From positions 1 to 64,000 of the forward strand of contig NZ_QTVN01000013.1 of assembly GCF_003460605.1 (NCBI RefSeq): a stretch of 64,000 bases of DNA, read 5' to 3'. Of the stretch, positions 1 to 9,375 are shown piece after piece (position 1 is the stretch's first letter; each line of letters begins with the position of its first letter). A program made the translations under genes and the position numbers. The DNA is from Ruminococcus sp. AF31-8BH (lineage in GTDB: Bacteria; Bacillota; Clostridia; Lachnospirales; Lachnospiraceae). The notes below the pieces were generated by a model, which saw nothing but the letters and a program-made list of their open reading frames with translations, had not been told where the DNA came from and did not search any database.

Positions 1-76
1 CCACTGCCGCAAGGAGAAGTCAAGCACTTTTTACAAATAATTACATATTTTTTGTGCAAGTCTTTTGTGTAGACGC

Positions 77-1459
77 TCATCCCTTCATAATATACCGAAT
101 CGCATCCTGAATCTGTCTTACATATACCAGCTGGATTCCCCGGGACTTCTCTTTTTCTACGGAGCCGCGGCACACTTCCGGCAGGATTACGGTTTCGAAG
201 CCCAGCTTCTTTGCTTCCTGGACTCTCTGGCCGGCCATGCTTACGGCGCGGACTTCGCCGCTGAGGCCGATTTCCCCGAAGGCCATCAGCTTATCAGGAA
301 TCACAATGTCTTTGGTGCTGGATGCGATTGCAAGGCAGATTCCAAGGTCAATCGCCGGCTCTGTCATCTTCATGCCGCCGGCAATGTTTACATAGGCATC
401 GGAAGATGCCAGATGAAGGCCCACCTTTTTCTCCAGAACAGCCATCAGAAGGTTCACGCGGTTAAAATCTGTGCCCACTGCAGTCCGCCTTGGAATGCCA
501 AAATTGCTCTCACATACCAGCGCCTGGATTTCCACAAGGATTGGACGGGTTCCCTCCATAGAACACGCCACAACACACCCGGAAGCATTCTCCGGGCGTC
601 CCTCCAGAAGGTACTCGGAAGGATTGGATACTTCCTCAAGGCCGGACTCCCGCATTTCAAAAACACCAATCTCATTGGTGGAGCCAAATCGGTTCTTGAC
701 GGCACGCAGGATCCGGTAGGAAGCATGCCTGTCTCCCTCAAAATAAAGCACGGTGTCCACCATATGCTCCAGCACCCTTGGTCCGGCTACATTTCCCTCT
801 TTGGTCACATGGCCCACTATAAAAATAGTAATTCCAAGTCCCTTGGCAATCTGCATCAGCACGTTCGTAGACTCTCTTACCTGGGACACACTTCCAGGTG
901 CTGAACCGATTTCTTCATCAAACATAGTCTGAATAGAGTCTATGATCGCCACATCCGGCTTCTTGCGCTCCATGACTTCCCGTACCTTATCCAGGTTGGT
1001 CTCACACAAAAGCTGTAGATTCTCATTGAAAGTTCCAATACGGTTTGCCCGCAGCTTGATCTGCCGCAGGGATTCCTCGCCGGATATATAAAGCACAGAG
1101 CTTCCGTTCTCTGTCAGGTTCCGGCACACCTGCAAAAGAAGGGTGGACTTTCCAATACCCGGATCTCCACCCACAAGAACCAAAGACCCGGGGACGATGC
1201 CGCCCCCGAGTACTCTGTCAAGTTCACCTATTTTCGTTGTCTGACGCTCGTCTTCCTTCAGGCTGATATCCTTCAGAATCACCGGTTCAGACTGCTGTCG
1301 TATGGACGCTTTGCCCCCTGCGGCAGATTTTTTCACTGTGGAAACTGGTTCCTCCACAAACGAATTCCATGCCTTGCATCCAGGACACTGGCCCATCCAC
1401 TTGGCGGATTCATAGCCGCACTCCTGACAAAAATAGACTATTTTTTTATTTTTCAGCAT
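77..1459 (-). CDS. radA: DNA repair protein RadA
   Basis: RadA is a RecA-like ATPase that helps branch migration and processing of recombination intermediates in the cytoplasm. The 460-residue product has the family's full layout: an N-terminal C4 zinc finger (CQECGY then CPGC, residues 11-29), Walker A GGDPGIGKST near residue 98, the RadA-specific KNRFG motif near residue 255, and a C-terminal Lon-protease-like domain. The ATG overlaps the last codons of the upstream small gene by 7 bases, which suggests translational coupling. A clpC-x-radA order resembles the Bacillus clpC-radA arrangement. Confidence 0.97.
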   Translation of the reverse strand: MLKNKKIVYFCQECGYESAKWMGQCPGCKAWNSFVEEPVSTVKKSAAGGKASIRQQSEPVILKDISLKEDERQTTKIGELDRVLGGGIVPGSLVLVGGDPGIGKSTLLLQVCRNLTENGSSVLYISGEESLRQIKLRANRIGTFNENLQLLCETNLDKVREVMERKKPDVAIIDSIQTMFDEEIGSAPGSVSQVRESTNVLMQIAKGLGITIFIVGHVTKEGNVAGPRVLEHMVDTVLYFEGDRHASYRILRAVKNRFGSTNEIGVFEMRESGLEEVSNPSEYLLEGRPENASGCVVACSMEGTRPILVEIQALVCESNFGIPRRTAVGTDFNRVNLLMAVLEKKVGLHLASSDAYVNIAGGMKMTEPAIDLGICLAIASSTKDIVIPDKLMAFGEIGLSGEVRAVSMAGQRVQEAKKLGFETVILPEVCRGSVEKEKSRGIQLVYVRQIQDAIRYIMKG

Positions 1460-1866
1460 TTTACAATTTTTACTTCAACAGCTGAGCCATTTCCAAGCTC
1501 TACGCTGAAAGAAAGCTTACCGCCCAGATTGGTTTCCATTTTGCCTGTGCTTGCGCCGTCAAGATATACCTCGTAAACAGCCTCAGCCTCAAGCTCTACT
1601 GTAATCTGCGCATCCTCCGGTCCTTCTACGCGAAAGCTCATCTGGCTTCCGTCCTGTGCAAGACCAAATACAGCGGTGCCCGGTACAGACTCATATACGA
1701 ACATGCCGTTGCGCTCCAGCTTGGTGATCTCCTTGAATGTTTTTACTTTATACATATCTCCCTGATGCGGATAATCAGAGACCTTTGACTTCTGATTCTT
1801 CTCATAATCTCCAAAGCTGATAGTACCATTTTCCTCTGTACGGATCAGTTCCTTTACTACTGCCAT
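1453..1866 (-). CDS. Conserved 137-aa protein between clpC and radA, function unknown
   Basis: A soluble 137-residue protein with no signal peptide or membrane segment. It is beta-rich in appearance, with a motif-like stretch YKVKTFKEITKLERNGMFVYE in the middle and a valine-rich end. From memory, close relatives in Lachnospiraceae are sometimes labelled endosialidase; nothing in this sequence supports a sialidase activity, so I leave it unassigned. It has a good ribosome site (GGGAGGA) and overlaps the radA start by 7 bases, so it is probably co-expressed with radA from the structured leader just upstream. Confidence 0.85.
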   Translation of the reverse strand: MAVVKELIRTEENGTISFGDYEKNQKSKVSDYPHQGDMYKVKTFKEITKLERNGMFVYESVPGTAVFGLAQDGSQMSFRVEGPEDAQITVELEAEAVYEVYLDGASTGKMETNLGGKLSFSVELGNGSAVEVKIVKC

Positions 1867-1965
1867 GATGCTTGTCCTCCCTAAGACTCTTTCGTTATGT
1901 TCTCCGGCAAAAATACAGCTGCCGGATCTTCTTCATCAGGTTTCCCTGACGTTGTACATATTATA
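1867..1965 (-). promoter_or_regulatory. Putative promoter and structured leader of the orf137-radA unit
   Basis: A perfect TATAAT -10 box lies at 1960-1965 on the minus strand; the -35 (TGGCAA) is weak. The inferred leader of about 86 bases holds two compact hairpins: TCAGG-GAAA-CCTGA (1936-1949), which has a GNRA tetraloop and sits at the very 5' end, and CCGGCA...TGCCGG (1904-1925). No U-run follows either hairpin, so they do not look like terminators. Confidence 0.4.
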
Positions 1966-2046
1966 TAATAAAACCTTTTTCTTTGCCAGTACCTTACATG
2001 AATTTATAAGTTTTTTAGAATTAACCTGACAAATTTTACGAAATCT

Positions 2047-4524
2047 TTAATCTTCCTTTTTATCTTTTACAATAAACCGGATTTCTTTATTGCGGTACTG
2101 AACCTGTACCTGATCTCCCCTTTTGATCTTGCCCTCCAGAAGCTCATTGGCCAGACGGTCCTCGATCTTGGACTGGATGGCGCGGCGAAGCGGTCTTGCC
2201 CCGTATTTGGCGTCAAATCCGGCTTCAGCCAGATAATCCACAGCAGAATTCGTCACATTCAAACGGATGTCCATCTGTTCCATGCAGCGCTCCTCTAAGG
2301 ATTTCAAAAGCAGGGTGACGATCTTGCGGATTTCCTCTTTGTTCAAAGTATGGAATACCATGATCTCATCGATTCGGTTCAGGAATTCCGGCTTGAAAAG
2401 CCTGCGGACTTCTTCCATAACGCCGGATTTCATTTTTTCGTAATCTTTCTTCTCATCCTTTGTGGAAATAAAGCCAAGCTGTTTGGGTTCCACAATGGCC
2501 TGCGCCCCTGCATTGGAGGTCATAATGATAATGGTCTGCTTGAAGTCCACCTTTCTTCCGTGGGCATCTGTAATATGGCCGTCGTCCAGCACCTGCAGCA
2601 AAATATTGAACACATCCGTGTGAGCCTTCTCAATCTCATCAAAAAGGATCACGCTGTACGGGTTCCTGCGCACCTTCTCACTGAGCTGTCCGCCCTCATC
2701 ATAGCCAACATACCCTGGCGGGGAACCGATCAGCTTGGAGACGCTGTGCTTCTCCATATATTCAGACATGTCCACACGGATCATTGCCTGCTCGCTTCCA
2801 AACACAGCCTGGGCAAGCGCCTTGGAAAGCTCGGTTTTACCAACGCCGGTGGGGCCAAGGAATAAGAAGGAGCCAATAGGGCGATTGGGATCCTTAAGGC
2901 CTACACGTCCGCGCTTTACAGCCTGGGAAACTGCATGTACCGCTTCCTCCTGGCCAATTACACGCTTGTGAAGCTCTTTCTCCAGCTGGGCAAGACGTCT
3001 GGTCTCCCCTTCGGTCAGCCTCTGTACCGGAATCTTGGTCCAGTCAGATACAATGGATGCCACTGCTTTCTCATCTACTTTTCCGGATCTTCTGCGGCTC
3101 TTCTTTTCTTCCTTTGCATGAAGCTGCTCAAGCTTTGCTTCTGCTTCTTTCTGCTTCTGCTGGTATTCTTTTGCAAGAGTCAGATTGCCGCTCTTGATCG
3201 CGCCCTCTTTCTCCTGAAGGATCTCCTGGATTTCCCTGCTCAGTTCTTCTGAATCTGTGGATGCCTGATAACCAGACAGCTGTACCTTGGAAGCTGCCTC
3301 ATCGATCAGGTCGATGGCCTTGTCCGGAAGAAAACGGTCGTTAATGTAGCGCACAGACATTTTCACTGCGGCTTCCAGTGCCTCATCCAGAATCTCCACC
3401 TTATGATGGCGCTCGTAATAAGGACGAAGCCCTTTCAAAATCTCATAAGTCTCTTCCTCAGAAGGCTCTTCCACCGTAATCGGCTGGAAACGGCGCTCAA
3501 GTGCTGCATCCTTCTCAATATATTTGCGGTATTCCTCCAGGGTGGTAGCTCCAATGATCTGCAGCTCCCCTCTGGAAAGAGATGGCTTCAGAATGTTGGA
3601 AGCATCCAGTGCTCCCTCTGCCCCTCCTGCTCCGATAATGGTATGAAGCTCGTCAATAAACAGAAGGATTCCCTGATTCTCCCTTACTTCATCTACCACC
3701 TTGCGGATTCGCTCCTCGAACTCGCCTCTGTATTTGCTTCCAGCCACCATTCCGGAAAGATCCAGCACAACCAGTCTTTTGTCCCGGATGGTATCCGGCA
3801 CGGTGCCTGCGATAATCCTCTGTGCCAGTCCCTCAGCAATGGCTGTTTTGCCCACGCCTGGCTCTCCCACCAGACAGGGATTGTTCTTGGTTCTGCGGCT
3901 TAAGATCTGGATCAGCCTGGTGATTTCCCGGTCTCTTCCCACTACAGGATCCAGTCTGCCCTCTGCCGCCATCTGGGTAAGGTCGCGGCTGTACTGGTCA
4001 AGTGCCGGGGTAACGCTGCCTTTTTGGCCCTGCTGCATTGCCCGGGCTGCCTGAAATTCTTCCTGGATGGACTCATTGTCATAGCCCATAGCACCAAGAA
4101 CAGAGGCATAAAGCTTCTGGATGTTCACACCCATAGTGTACAAAAGCCTGGTTCCTACACAGTCCGTCTCTCTTAGCATAGCAAGAAGCAGATGCTCTGT
4201 TCCTGCCTTCTCGCAGCCTGTACTCTGTGCCTCTGCTTCTGCACTGTCCAGAACCTTCTGGGTCCTTGGGCTGTAGACCGGCTGCGTGTCTATCACTTCC
4301 ACATTCCCGGCATCAACAGGGGTAACCAGCTTGTCGATCAGCTCCACAAGCTTCTTGCCATCCACCTGAAATTCCTCCAGCACTCTTCCTGCTGTACCTT
4401 CTGTCTCACTTAAAAGCCCCAGGAGAAGATGCTCTGTGCCGATATAGCCAAGCTCAAAGTCAACAGCTGCGGCTTTCGCCAGGGCCAGTGCATTCTGAGC
4501 CTGCTTCGTGAATTTATTGCGCAT
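2047..4524 (-). CDS. clpC: ClpC-type AAA+ protease ATPase subunit
   Basis: ClpC unfolds substrates and feeds them to ClpP. The 825-residue protein shows two N-terminal Clp repeats (about 1-145), a first AAA module with GEPGVGKT and the FIDELHTI Walker B, a short middle domain containing a UVR-like helix (about 420-470) that separates it from ClpB, and a second AAA module with GPTGVGKT and [11 protein letters not shown]. The start lies 17 bases from the end of the upstream GntR gene, so the two are co-transcribed. The usual Bacillus partners ctsR, mcsA and mcsB are absent here. Confidence 0.97.
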   Translation of the reverse strand: MRNKFTKQAQNALALAKAAAVDFELGYIGTEHLLLGLLSETEGTAGRVLEEFQVDGKKLVELIDKLVTPVDAGNVEVIDTQPVYSPRTQKVLDSAEAEAQSTGCEKAGTEHLLLAMLRETDCVGTRLLYTMGVNIQKLYASVLGAMGYDNESIQEEFQAARAMQQGQKGSVTPALDQYSRDLTQMAAEGRLDPVVGRDREITRLIQILSRRTKNNPCLVGEPGVGKTAIAEGLAQRIIAGTVPDTIRDKRLVVLDLSGMVAGSKYRGEFEERIRKVVDEVRENQGILLFIDELHTIIGAGGAEGALDASNILKPSLSRGELQIIGATTLEEYRKYIEKDAALERRFQPITVEEPSEEETYEILKGLRPYYERHHKVEILDEALEAAVKMSVRYINDRFLPDKAIDLIDEAASKVQLSGYQASTDSEELSREIQEILQEKEGAIKSGNLTLAKEYQQKQKEAEAKLEQLHAKEEKKSRRRSGKVDEKAVASIVSDWTKIPVQRLTEGETRRLAQLEKELHKRVIGQEEAVHAVSQAVKRGRVGLKDPNRPIGSFLFLGPTGVGKTELSKALAQAVFGSEQAMIRVDMSEYMEKHSVSKLIGSPPGYVGYDEGGQLSEKVRRNPYSVILFDEIEKAHTDVFNILLQVLDDGHITDAHGRKVDFKQTIIIMTSNAGAQAIVEPKQLGFISTKDEKKDYEKMKSGVMEEVRRLFKPEFLNRIDEIMVFHTLNKEEIRKIVTLLLKSLEERCMEQMDIRLNVTNSAVDYLAEAGFDAKYGARPLRRAIQSKIEDRLANELLEGKIKRGDQVQVQYRNKEIRFIVKDKKED

Positions 4525-4541
4525 AAATCAGTTGTTCCTCC

Positions 4542-4913
4542 TTACTGCCCGTACTCATCCAGAATCTCATCGATCAGGCTGTGAACTTCCTCTCTTGTCA
4601 CATTGTTGCAGCAGCCCCTTGCAAGGGCAATCTTAAGATTCTGCTTCAGTTCTTCCGTGGCTCTTATTTTGTCCACATCTAGGCATATCACTGCGCCTTT
4701 TCTTCTGTCAATGGATACAAAGCCCTCCTGGCGCAGCAATGAGTAGGCCTTGTTTACGGTATGCATATTGATTCCGATGGTATCTGCAAGCTGCCTGACA
4801 GATGGAAGAGGATCTCCTTCCTGCAGCCGTGATGTGGCAATTCCCAGGATGATCTGATTCATCAGCTGAGTGTACAGTGCCTCACCGCTCTGGAAATCTA
4901 TTTCGATTACCAT
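4542..4913 (-). CDS. GntR-family (YtrA-like) transcriptional regulator
   Basis: A 123-residue regulator with an N-terminal GntR winged helix (YTQLMNQIILGIATSRLQEG, then PSVRQLADTIGINMHTVNKAY) and a short helical tail of the YtrA type, with no large effector domain. I chose the ATG at 4913 because AGGGAGGG precedes it; a longer reading frame to 4985 runs through a terminator hairpin and has no ribosome site. It sits directly upstream of clpC in the place normally held by ctsR. It is a good candidate to control its own operon through the inverted repeat at 4926-4939. Confidence 0.88.
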   Translation of the reverse strand: MVIEIDFQSGEALYTQLMNQIILGIATSRLQEGDPLPSVRQLADTIGINMHTVNKAYSLLRQEGFVSIDRRKGAVICLDVDKIRATEELKQNLKIALARGCCNNVTREEVHSLIDEILDEYGQ

Positions 4914-4925
4914 ATTTCCCTCCCT

Positions 4926-4939
4926 GTGGCATCTGCCAC
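4926..4939. promoter_or_regulatory. Inverted repeat before the GntR-clpC genes, candidate operator
   Basis: A perfect 6-bp inverted repeat, GTGGCA-TC-TGCCAC, lies between the upstream terminator and the GntR ribosome site. It fits the general GntR-family operator form GT...AC and also could form an RNA hairpin. Its binding role is inferred from position only. Confidence 0.4.
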
Positions 4940-4941
4940 TG

Positions 4942-4981
4942 TAAAAACAAAGGGACCGGAGTCTTGGGCCCCGGCCTCTTT
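4942..4981 (-). terminator. Intrinsic terminator after the SseB-like gene
   Basis: On the minus strand AAAGAGGCCGGGGC pairs with the complementary arm GACTCCGGTCCCTTT (one mismatch, loop of about 4) and is followed by TTTGTTTTT. It separates the sseB-like gene from the GntR-clpC unit, leaving only about 28 bases before the GntR start. Downstream expression therefore depends on read-through or on a promoter inside this block. Confidence 0.7.
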
Positions 4982-5009
4982 GCATCTTTTGTTATCATAA
5001 AATTCTTGC

Positions 5010-5915
5010 TTATTCTTCGCTCTTAGCAGCATCCTCAGCTGGCTGTGCTGCTTCTTCAGCTGCCGGAGCGTTCTGTGTCTCTTCTGCCTTAGCTTCCTCA
5101 GGCTTCTCTGGCTGTGCTGCCGGCATCGGAACGGCTGCCGGAATCTTCACTCCAAGGATTCTTCCAAGCTGCTCTCTGTCAAGGATCAGGTTAAATCCCA
5201 TAGGGTTGATCACAAATGCTTTCGCCTGGCTGATGATCAGTCCCGGCAGCTTCGCAAATGGAACCTTGGCTGCACGAAGCTTCTTGCCTCTTGCAAACTT
5301 GTCAAATTCCATAACATCGGTGAAAGCCGGCTGAAGAATATCGCCTTGCTTGTTCTTCAGGTATGGAATGTTCACCTTCTTCGGGTCTTCCGGATCAGTA
5401 GCCATTGCTACTAAGAATTCGGATTTCTTAAGGTTTACGATCAGTTCCTCTTCCATCTCACGCATGTTGACTGTGCGCTCTTCTTTCTTAAGCGGACGGC
5501 GCAGCTCCTGCATGAAATAAATACCGGAAAGCTGAAGTGTGGAGTTGAAAAGAGGCTGCTTCTTCGGCTCTAACTGGCTGAAGTCTGCCTGTCTGGCGAT
5601 CTTGGTCAGTTCCACCTCGATCTGGTTCTCTCCATCTACCCATACTACACTGTTTACGCCGATCGCATACAGAGTTCCGTAGAATCTTGGGTAGTCCTTC
5701 TTCTCATATTTCATTCCCATGAGAAGAACCTTCTCCTCCAGCTTCTTCTTGCCGAATGCCTTGATTTCTTCTTCTGTGGCAAATACCCACACCTGGTCAT
5801 TAAAGCTTTCTTCGTCACAAATTACATATGGAAGCTTCGTAGCCTGTGAATACGCTACAAAGACTGCGTCTCTTGTCTGTAATTCCTTAATTGCGTCCTG
5901 TTCGCTGATTCCCAT
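5010..5915 (-). CDS. SseB-domain protein with acidic Ala-rich tail
   Basis: The 301-residue product carries an N-terminal SseB-like domain (about 1-120, VFVAYSQATKLPYVICDEE) and a second related half (about 130-245, with the RGKKLRAAKVPFAKLP segment and the INPMGFNLILDREQL end). A low-complexity Ala/Glu/Pro tail follows. SseB-family proteins occur widely; the name comes from an E. coli protein reported to affect rhodanese activity, and the biochemical role is not clear. There is no signal peptide. It is a single-gene unit ending at its own terminator. Confidence 0.8.
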   Translation of the reverse strand: MGISEQDAIKELQTRDAVFVAYSQATKLPYVICDEESFNDQVWVFATEEEIKAFGKKKLEEKVLLMGMKYEKKDYPRFYGTLYAIGVNSVVWVDGENQIEVELTKIARQADFSQLEPKKQPLFNSTLQLSGIYFMQELRRPLKKEERTVNMREMEEELIVNLKKSEFLVAMATDPEDPKKVNIPYLKNKQGDILQPAFTDVMEFDKFARGKKLRAAKVPFAKLPGLIISQAKAFVINPMGFNLILDREQLGRILGVKIPAAVPMPAAQPEKPEEAKAEETQNAPAAEEAAQPAEDAAKSEE

Positions 5916-6114
5916 GTCTTTATCCTCTCAGTCCTGGTTTTCTTAATGGATGAAAGCTGGCTGCTGTGTGCCTGCGGCTGCAGTCCGTTATTTTCATCGT
6001 GAAAACCTGATATGTAAACTATTTTATAACAAAATCATAAAAAAGTAAAGCATAAGACTTGGTATTTTTATGCAATTTACTATGAAAATCCCGGACTTTC
6101 ACAGGGCATCACTC

Positions 6115-7320
6115 TCAGGCGATTGTTTCTTTTGTCATAAAGTCTACGATCTGGTCAAGCTGCTCCAGCTGGTTTTCCTTCAGGGCAGACTTCACAGTTA
6201 CCGTATTCTCACAGATCTCCATATTCTTCATAGAGGACAGGATTTCCTTCATCTGCTTGCCTGCTGTAGACGCCCAGGTACCGTTTTCCAGGACTGCCAC
6301 CTTACGTTTCTGAAGGTTGTGTGCAGCCAGCTCATGAAGCAGTGTCTCCATTTTCGGGAAAAGGCCTGCATTGTAGGTGGGGCATGCAAATACGATTCTG
6401 TCGCAGCGGAATGCCTCAGCCACCAGATAGGAAGGATCTGTTACAGATACATCATAAACGGCAATATTTTTCTCTCCTGCATCTGCAAGCTTGCCTGCCA
6501 GAACGTCTGCTGCGTTCTCTGTATTTCCGTAAATGGAAGCGTAAAGGATCAGCACATTATGGTCTTCCGGTGTATAGGTGCTCCATTTCTGGTATTTCTC
6601 AATAAACCATCCAAGGTCCTCTCTCCAGATTGGTCCGTGAAGAGGGCAGATCATGGCAATGTCAAGAGTCAGGGCTTTCTTTAAGGCAGCCTGAACCTGT
6701 ACGCCGTATTTGCCTACAATATTTACCAGATATCTTCTTGCGTCATCCAGCCACTCTTCCTTGAAATTTACCTCATCCGCAAACACATTTCCGTTTAATG
6801 CGCCAAAGGTTCCAAAAGCGTCTGCGCTGAACAGCACCTTGTCATATGCATCGTAGGTTACCATTGCCTCCGGCCAGTGAACCATAGGAATCATGGCAAA
6901 TGCAAGGGTATGTTTTCCCGTGCTGATGGTGTCTCCCTCTTTAATTACAACTGCGTGTGCATCCACATCAAAGGTAAAGAACTGCTTCATCATAGTGAAG
7001 GTTTTGGCATTTCCCACAACCTTTACTTCCGGATATCTTCTTACCACTTCTTCTACGATGGCGCAGTGGTCCGGCTCCATGTGGTTCACGATGATGTAGT
7101 CCAGTTTCCTTTCCCCAAGGACATGCTCCAGATTCTCAAAAAACTGTCCGCTTACAGCCTTGTCAACGGTGTCCAGAAGCACGGTCTGCTCGTCCAGGAT
7201 CACATAGGAGTTGTAGGATACCCCTCTTGGAATGGGGTAAATATTTTCAAACAGGGCAAGTCTTCTGTCACTTGCGCCGATCCAGTATAAATCTTCGTTT
7301 ACTTTCTTTACATTGTACAT
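6115..7320 (-). CDS. FprA-family flavodiiron protein
   Basis: Flavodiiron proteins reduce O2 or NO in anaerobes using a non-heme diiron site and FMN. The 401-residue protein has the metallo-beta-lactamase-like diiron domain (residues about 1-250) with the H-x-E-x-D-H motif NHMEPDHC and later the HWPE and PLHGP ligand regions. A flavodoxin domain follows (about 255-400, VLILYASIYGNTENAA). No rubredoxin or reductase domain is fused, so electrons come from separate carriers. The gene stands alone after the purD terminator and probably serves oxygen defence. Confidence 0.93.
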   Translation of the reverse strand: MYNVKKVNEDLYWIGASDRRLALFENIYPIPRGVSYNSYVILDEQTVLLDTVDKAVSGQFFENLEHVLGERKLDYIIVNHMEPDHCAIVEEVVRRYPEVKVVGNAKTFTMMKQFFTFDVDAHAVVIKEGDTISTGKHTLAFAMIPMVHWPEAMVTYDAYDKVLFSADAFGTFGALNGNVFADEVNFKEEWLDDARRYLVNIVGKYGVQVQAALKKALTLDIAMICPLHGPIWREDLGWFIEKYQKWSTYTPEDHNVLILYASIYGNTENAADVLAGKLADAGEKNIAVYDVSVTDPSYLVAEAFRCDRIVFACPTYNAGLFPKMETLLHELAAHNLQKRKVAVLENGTWASTAGKQMKEILSSMKNMEICENTVTVKSALKENQLEQLDQIVDFMTKETIA

Positions 7321-7410
7321 AGCAAGCTCTCCTTTTTCTATGAACTTATTTCACTGCACTTTTGCGGTTGAGCCATGATCTTTTGAAAATGGCCTTTGCT
7401 TTTTCTGGAT

Positions 7411-7447
7411 GAAAAAGGCAGAAAACCAGATCTATAGTCTCCTGCCT
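7411..7447 (-). terminator. Intrinsic terminator after purD
   Basis: On the minus strand AGGCAG and CTGCCT pair around an AT-rich loop and are followed directly by TTTTTC. It closes the pur cluster ahead of the flavodiiron gene. Confidence 0.6.
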
Positions 7448-7463
7448 ATTTTATACCACTTAT

Positions 7464-8738
7464 TTATGCTTCGTCAATCGCTTTTCCAATATCGTGGCGC
7501 ATATATTTATTTGCAAAAGTAATCCACTCAGTTGCCGCATAAGCATTCTTTCTGGCTTCCTTCAGGTTGCTTCCGGTTGCAGTGATTCCCACTACGCGGC
7601 CGCCGTTTGTGACGATCTGTCCGTCTTTAAATTTAGTTCCGGCGTGGAAGCAGTAGTATCCCTCTTTGTCCTTGAAATTCTCAAAGCCGTACATAGGGAT
7701 CTCCTTCTCATATTTCACCGGATAGCCCTCGCTTGCAAGAACTACGCAGACAGCTGCATTATCCTCAAACTGCAGGTCGATCTGGTCAAGTGTGCCGTCG
7801 ATGCAGGCTTCCATCACTTCCACAATGTCATTTTTCATACGCGGAAGAACTACCTGTGCTTCCGGATCTCCGAAGCGGGCATTGTATTCCAGAACCTTGG
7901 GGCCGTCCTTGGTCAGCATAAGGCCAAAGAAAATAATTCCCTTAAATTCTCTTCCCTCTGCTGCCATAGCATCCACGGTTGGCTGATACACATACTTCTG
8001 GCAGAATTCGTCCACTTCCTTAGTGTAGAAGGGGCTTGGGGAAAAGGTTCCCATACCGCCTGTATTCAGACCCTGGTCTCCGTCCATGGCACGCTTGTGA
8101 TCCTGTGCGGAGGTCATGGTCTTGATGGTCTTGCCATCTACAAAGGACAAAACAGAAACCTCGCGTCCGGTCATAAACTCCTCAATGACCATCGTGTTTC
8201 CTGCATTTCCAAACTTCTTATCCTCCATGATCTCCTTGACGCCGTCCTCAGCTTCCTGAAGATCCTTGCAGATCAGAACGCCTTTTCCAAGTGCAAGTCC
8301 GTCTGCTTTGAGAACGATCGGGAATTTGGCTTCTGTGCGAAGATATGCAAGCGCTTTTTCGGGATCGTCAAAGTTCTCATATGCAGCAGTAGGAATGTTG
8401 TATTTCTTCATCAGATCCTTGGAAAAAGCCTTGGAGCCTTCCAGGATGGCTGCATTTTTGCGGGGTCCGAATACGCGCAGTCCCCGTGACTCAAATACAT
8501 CTACAACGCCGCCAACCAGAGGATCATCCATACCGATAATGGTAAGATCTACCTGATTCTCCCGTGCAAAATCAGCCAGCTTCTCAAATTCCATGGCACC
8601 GATGTTCACGCACTGGGCATATTCTGCAATTCCTGCATTGCCTGGTGCACAGTAAATTTTATCTACCTTAGGGCTTCTTGAAACGCTCCATGCAATGGCA
8701 TGCTCTCTTCCGCCGCTTCCTACGATCAGTACTTTCAT
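7464..8738 (-). CDS. purD: Phosphoribosylamine-glycine ligase
   Basis: PurD makes glycinamide ribonucleotide (GAR) from phosphoribosylamine, glycine and ATP, the second step of purine synthesis. The 424-residue protein starts with the family's VLIVGSGGREHAIAW motif and has the ATP-grasp core (KADGLALGKGVLI, IEEFMTGREVSVLSF) and GLNTGGMGTFSPSPF. The start codon is 10 bases after the purN stop. It is the last gene of the purE-purM-purN-purD unit. Confidence 0.98.
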   Translation of the reverse strand: MKVLIVGSGGREHAIAWSVSRSPKVDKIYCAPGNAGIAEYAQCVNIGAMEFEKLADFARENQVDLTIIGMDDPLVGGVVDVFESRGLRVFGPRKNAAILEGSKAFSKDLMKKYNIPTAAYENFDDPEKALAYLRTEAKFPIVLKADGLALGKGVLICKDLQEAEDGVKEIMEDKKFGNAGNTMVIEEFMTGREVSVLSFVDGKTIKTMTSAQDHKRAMDGDQGLNTGGMGTFSPSPFYTKEVDEFCQKYVYQPTVDAMAAEGREFKGIIFFGLMLTKDGPKVLEYNARFGDPEAQVVLPRMKNDIVEVMEACIDGTLDQIDLQFEDNAAVCVVLASEGYPVKYEKEIPMYGFENFKDKEGYYCFHAGTKFKDGQIVTNGGRVVGITATGSNLKEARKNAYAATEWITFANKYMRHDIGKAIDEA

Positions 8739-8748
8739 AATATCCTCC

Positions 8749-9375
8749 TTAGTCGCTGATGGTCACAATGTGATCATCCACAGAAACCTTTCCATTGGCA
8801 ATCAGATTGATGGCCTTTGGCAAAATTTTCCATTCAGCCTTTTCCATTACGCTTCTCTGAAGAGACTCCGGTGTATCATCCGGCTCAATCTTCACTGCTT
8901 TTTGCAGAATGATCGGACCTGTATCTGTGCCGGTATCCACAAAATGGACAGTGGCGCCGGTTACCTTCACGCCCCGCTTTAAGGCTGCCTCATGCACATG
9001 AAGTCCATAATATCCAACTCCGCAAAAAGACGGAATCAAAGACGGATGGATGTTAATGATCTTATTTGGAAATGCCTCCACGATCATCGGAGGAATTGCC
9101 ACAAGATATCCGGCGAGAACGATCAGCTCTGCGCCGCTTTCCTGTAATTTTTTCAGAAGTGCCTCATGGAATTTCTCACGGCTCTCAAATTCCTTAGGGG
9201 AAATACAGACCGCCTCGATTCCATGATTCTTCGCTCTTGTAAGGGCATAGGCATTGGGATTGTTGCTGACTACCAGGGATACCTGGGCATTGGTGATCTT
9301 ACCGGAGTCAACTGCATCCAGAATTGCCTGGAGGTTGGTACCGCCTCCTGATACCAGGACAGCAACCTTTAGCAT
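8749..9375 (-). CDS. purN: GAR transformylase PurN
   Basis: PurN transfers a formyl group from 10-formyl-tetrahydrofolate to GAR. The 208-residue protein has the N-terminal [13 protein letters not shown], the catalytic [11 protein letters not shown] segment with Asn-His, and the later Asp in [10 protein letters not shown]. The ATG overlaps the purM stop by 7 bases (shared ATGCTAA), so purM and purN are translationally coupled. Confidence 0.98.
   Translation of the reverse strand: MLKVAVLVSGGGTNLQAILDAVDSGKITNAQVSLVVSNNPNAYALTRAKNHGIEAVCISPKEFESREKFHEALLKKLQESGAELIVLAGYLVAIPPMIVEAFPNKIINIHPSLIPSFCGVGYYGLHVHEAALKRGVKVTGATVHFVDTGTDTGPIILQKAVKIEPDDTPESLQRSVMEKAEWKILPKAINLIANGKVSVDDHIVTISD

Noticed and set aside
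4914..5009. CtsR operator before the GntR-clpC unit
   Set aside because: The direct-repeat GGTCAAA-type box is absent; the inverted repeat fits a GntR-type site better.
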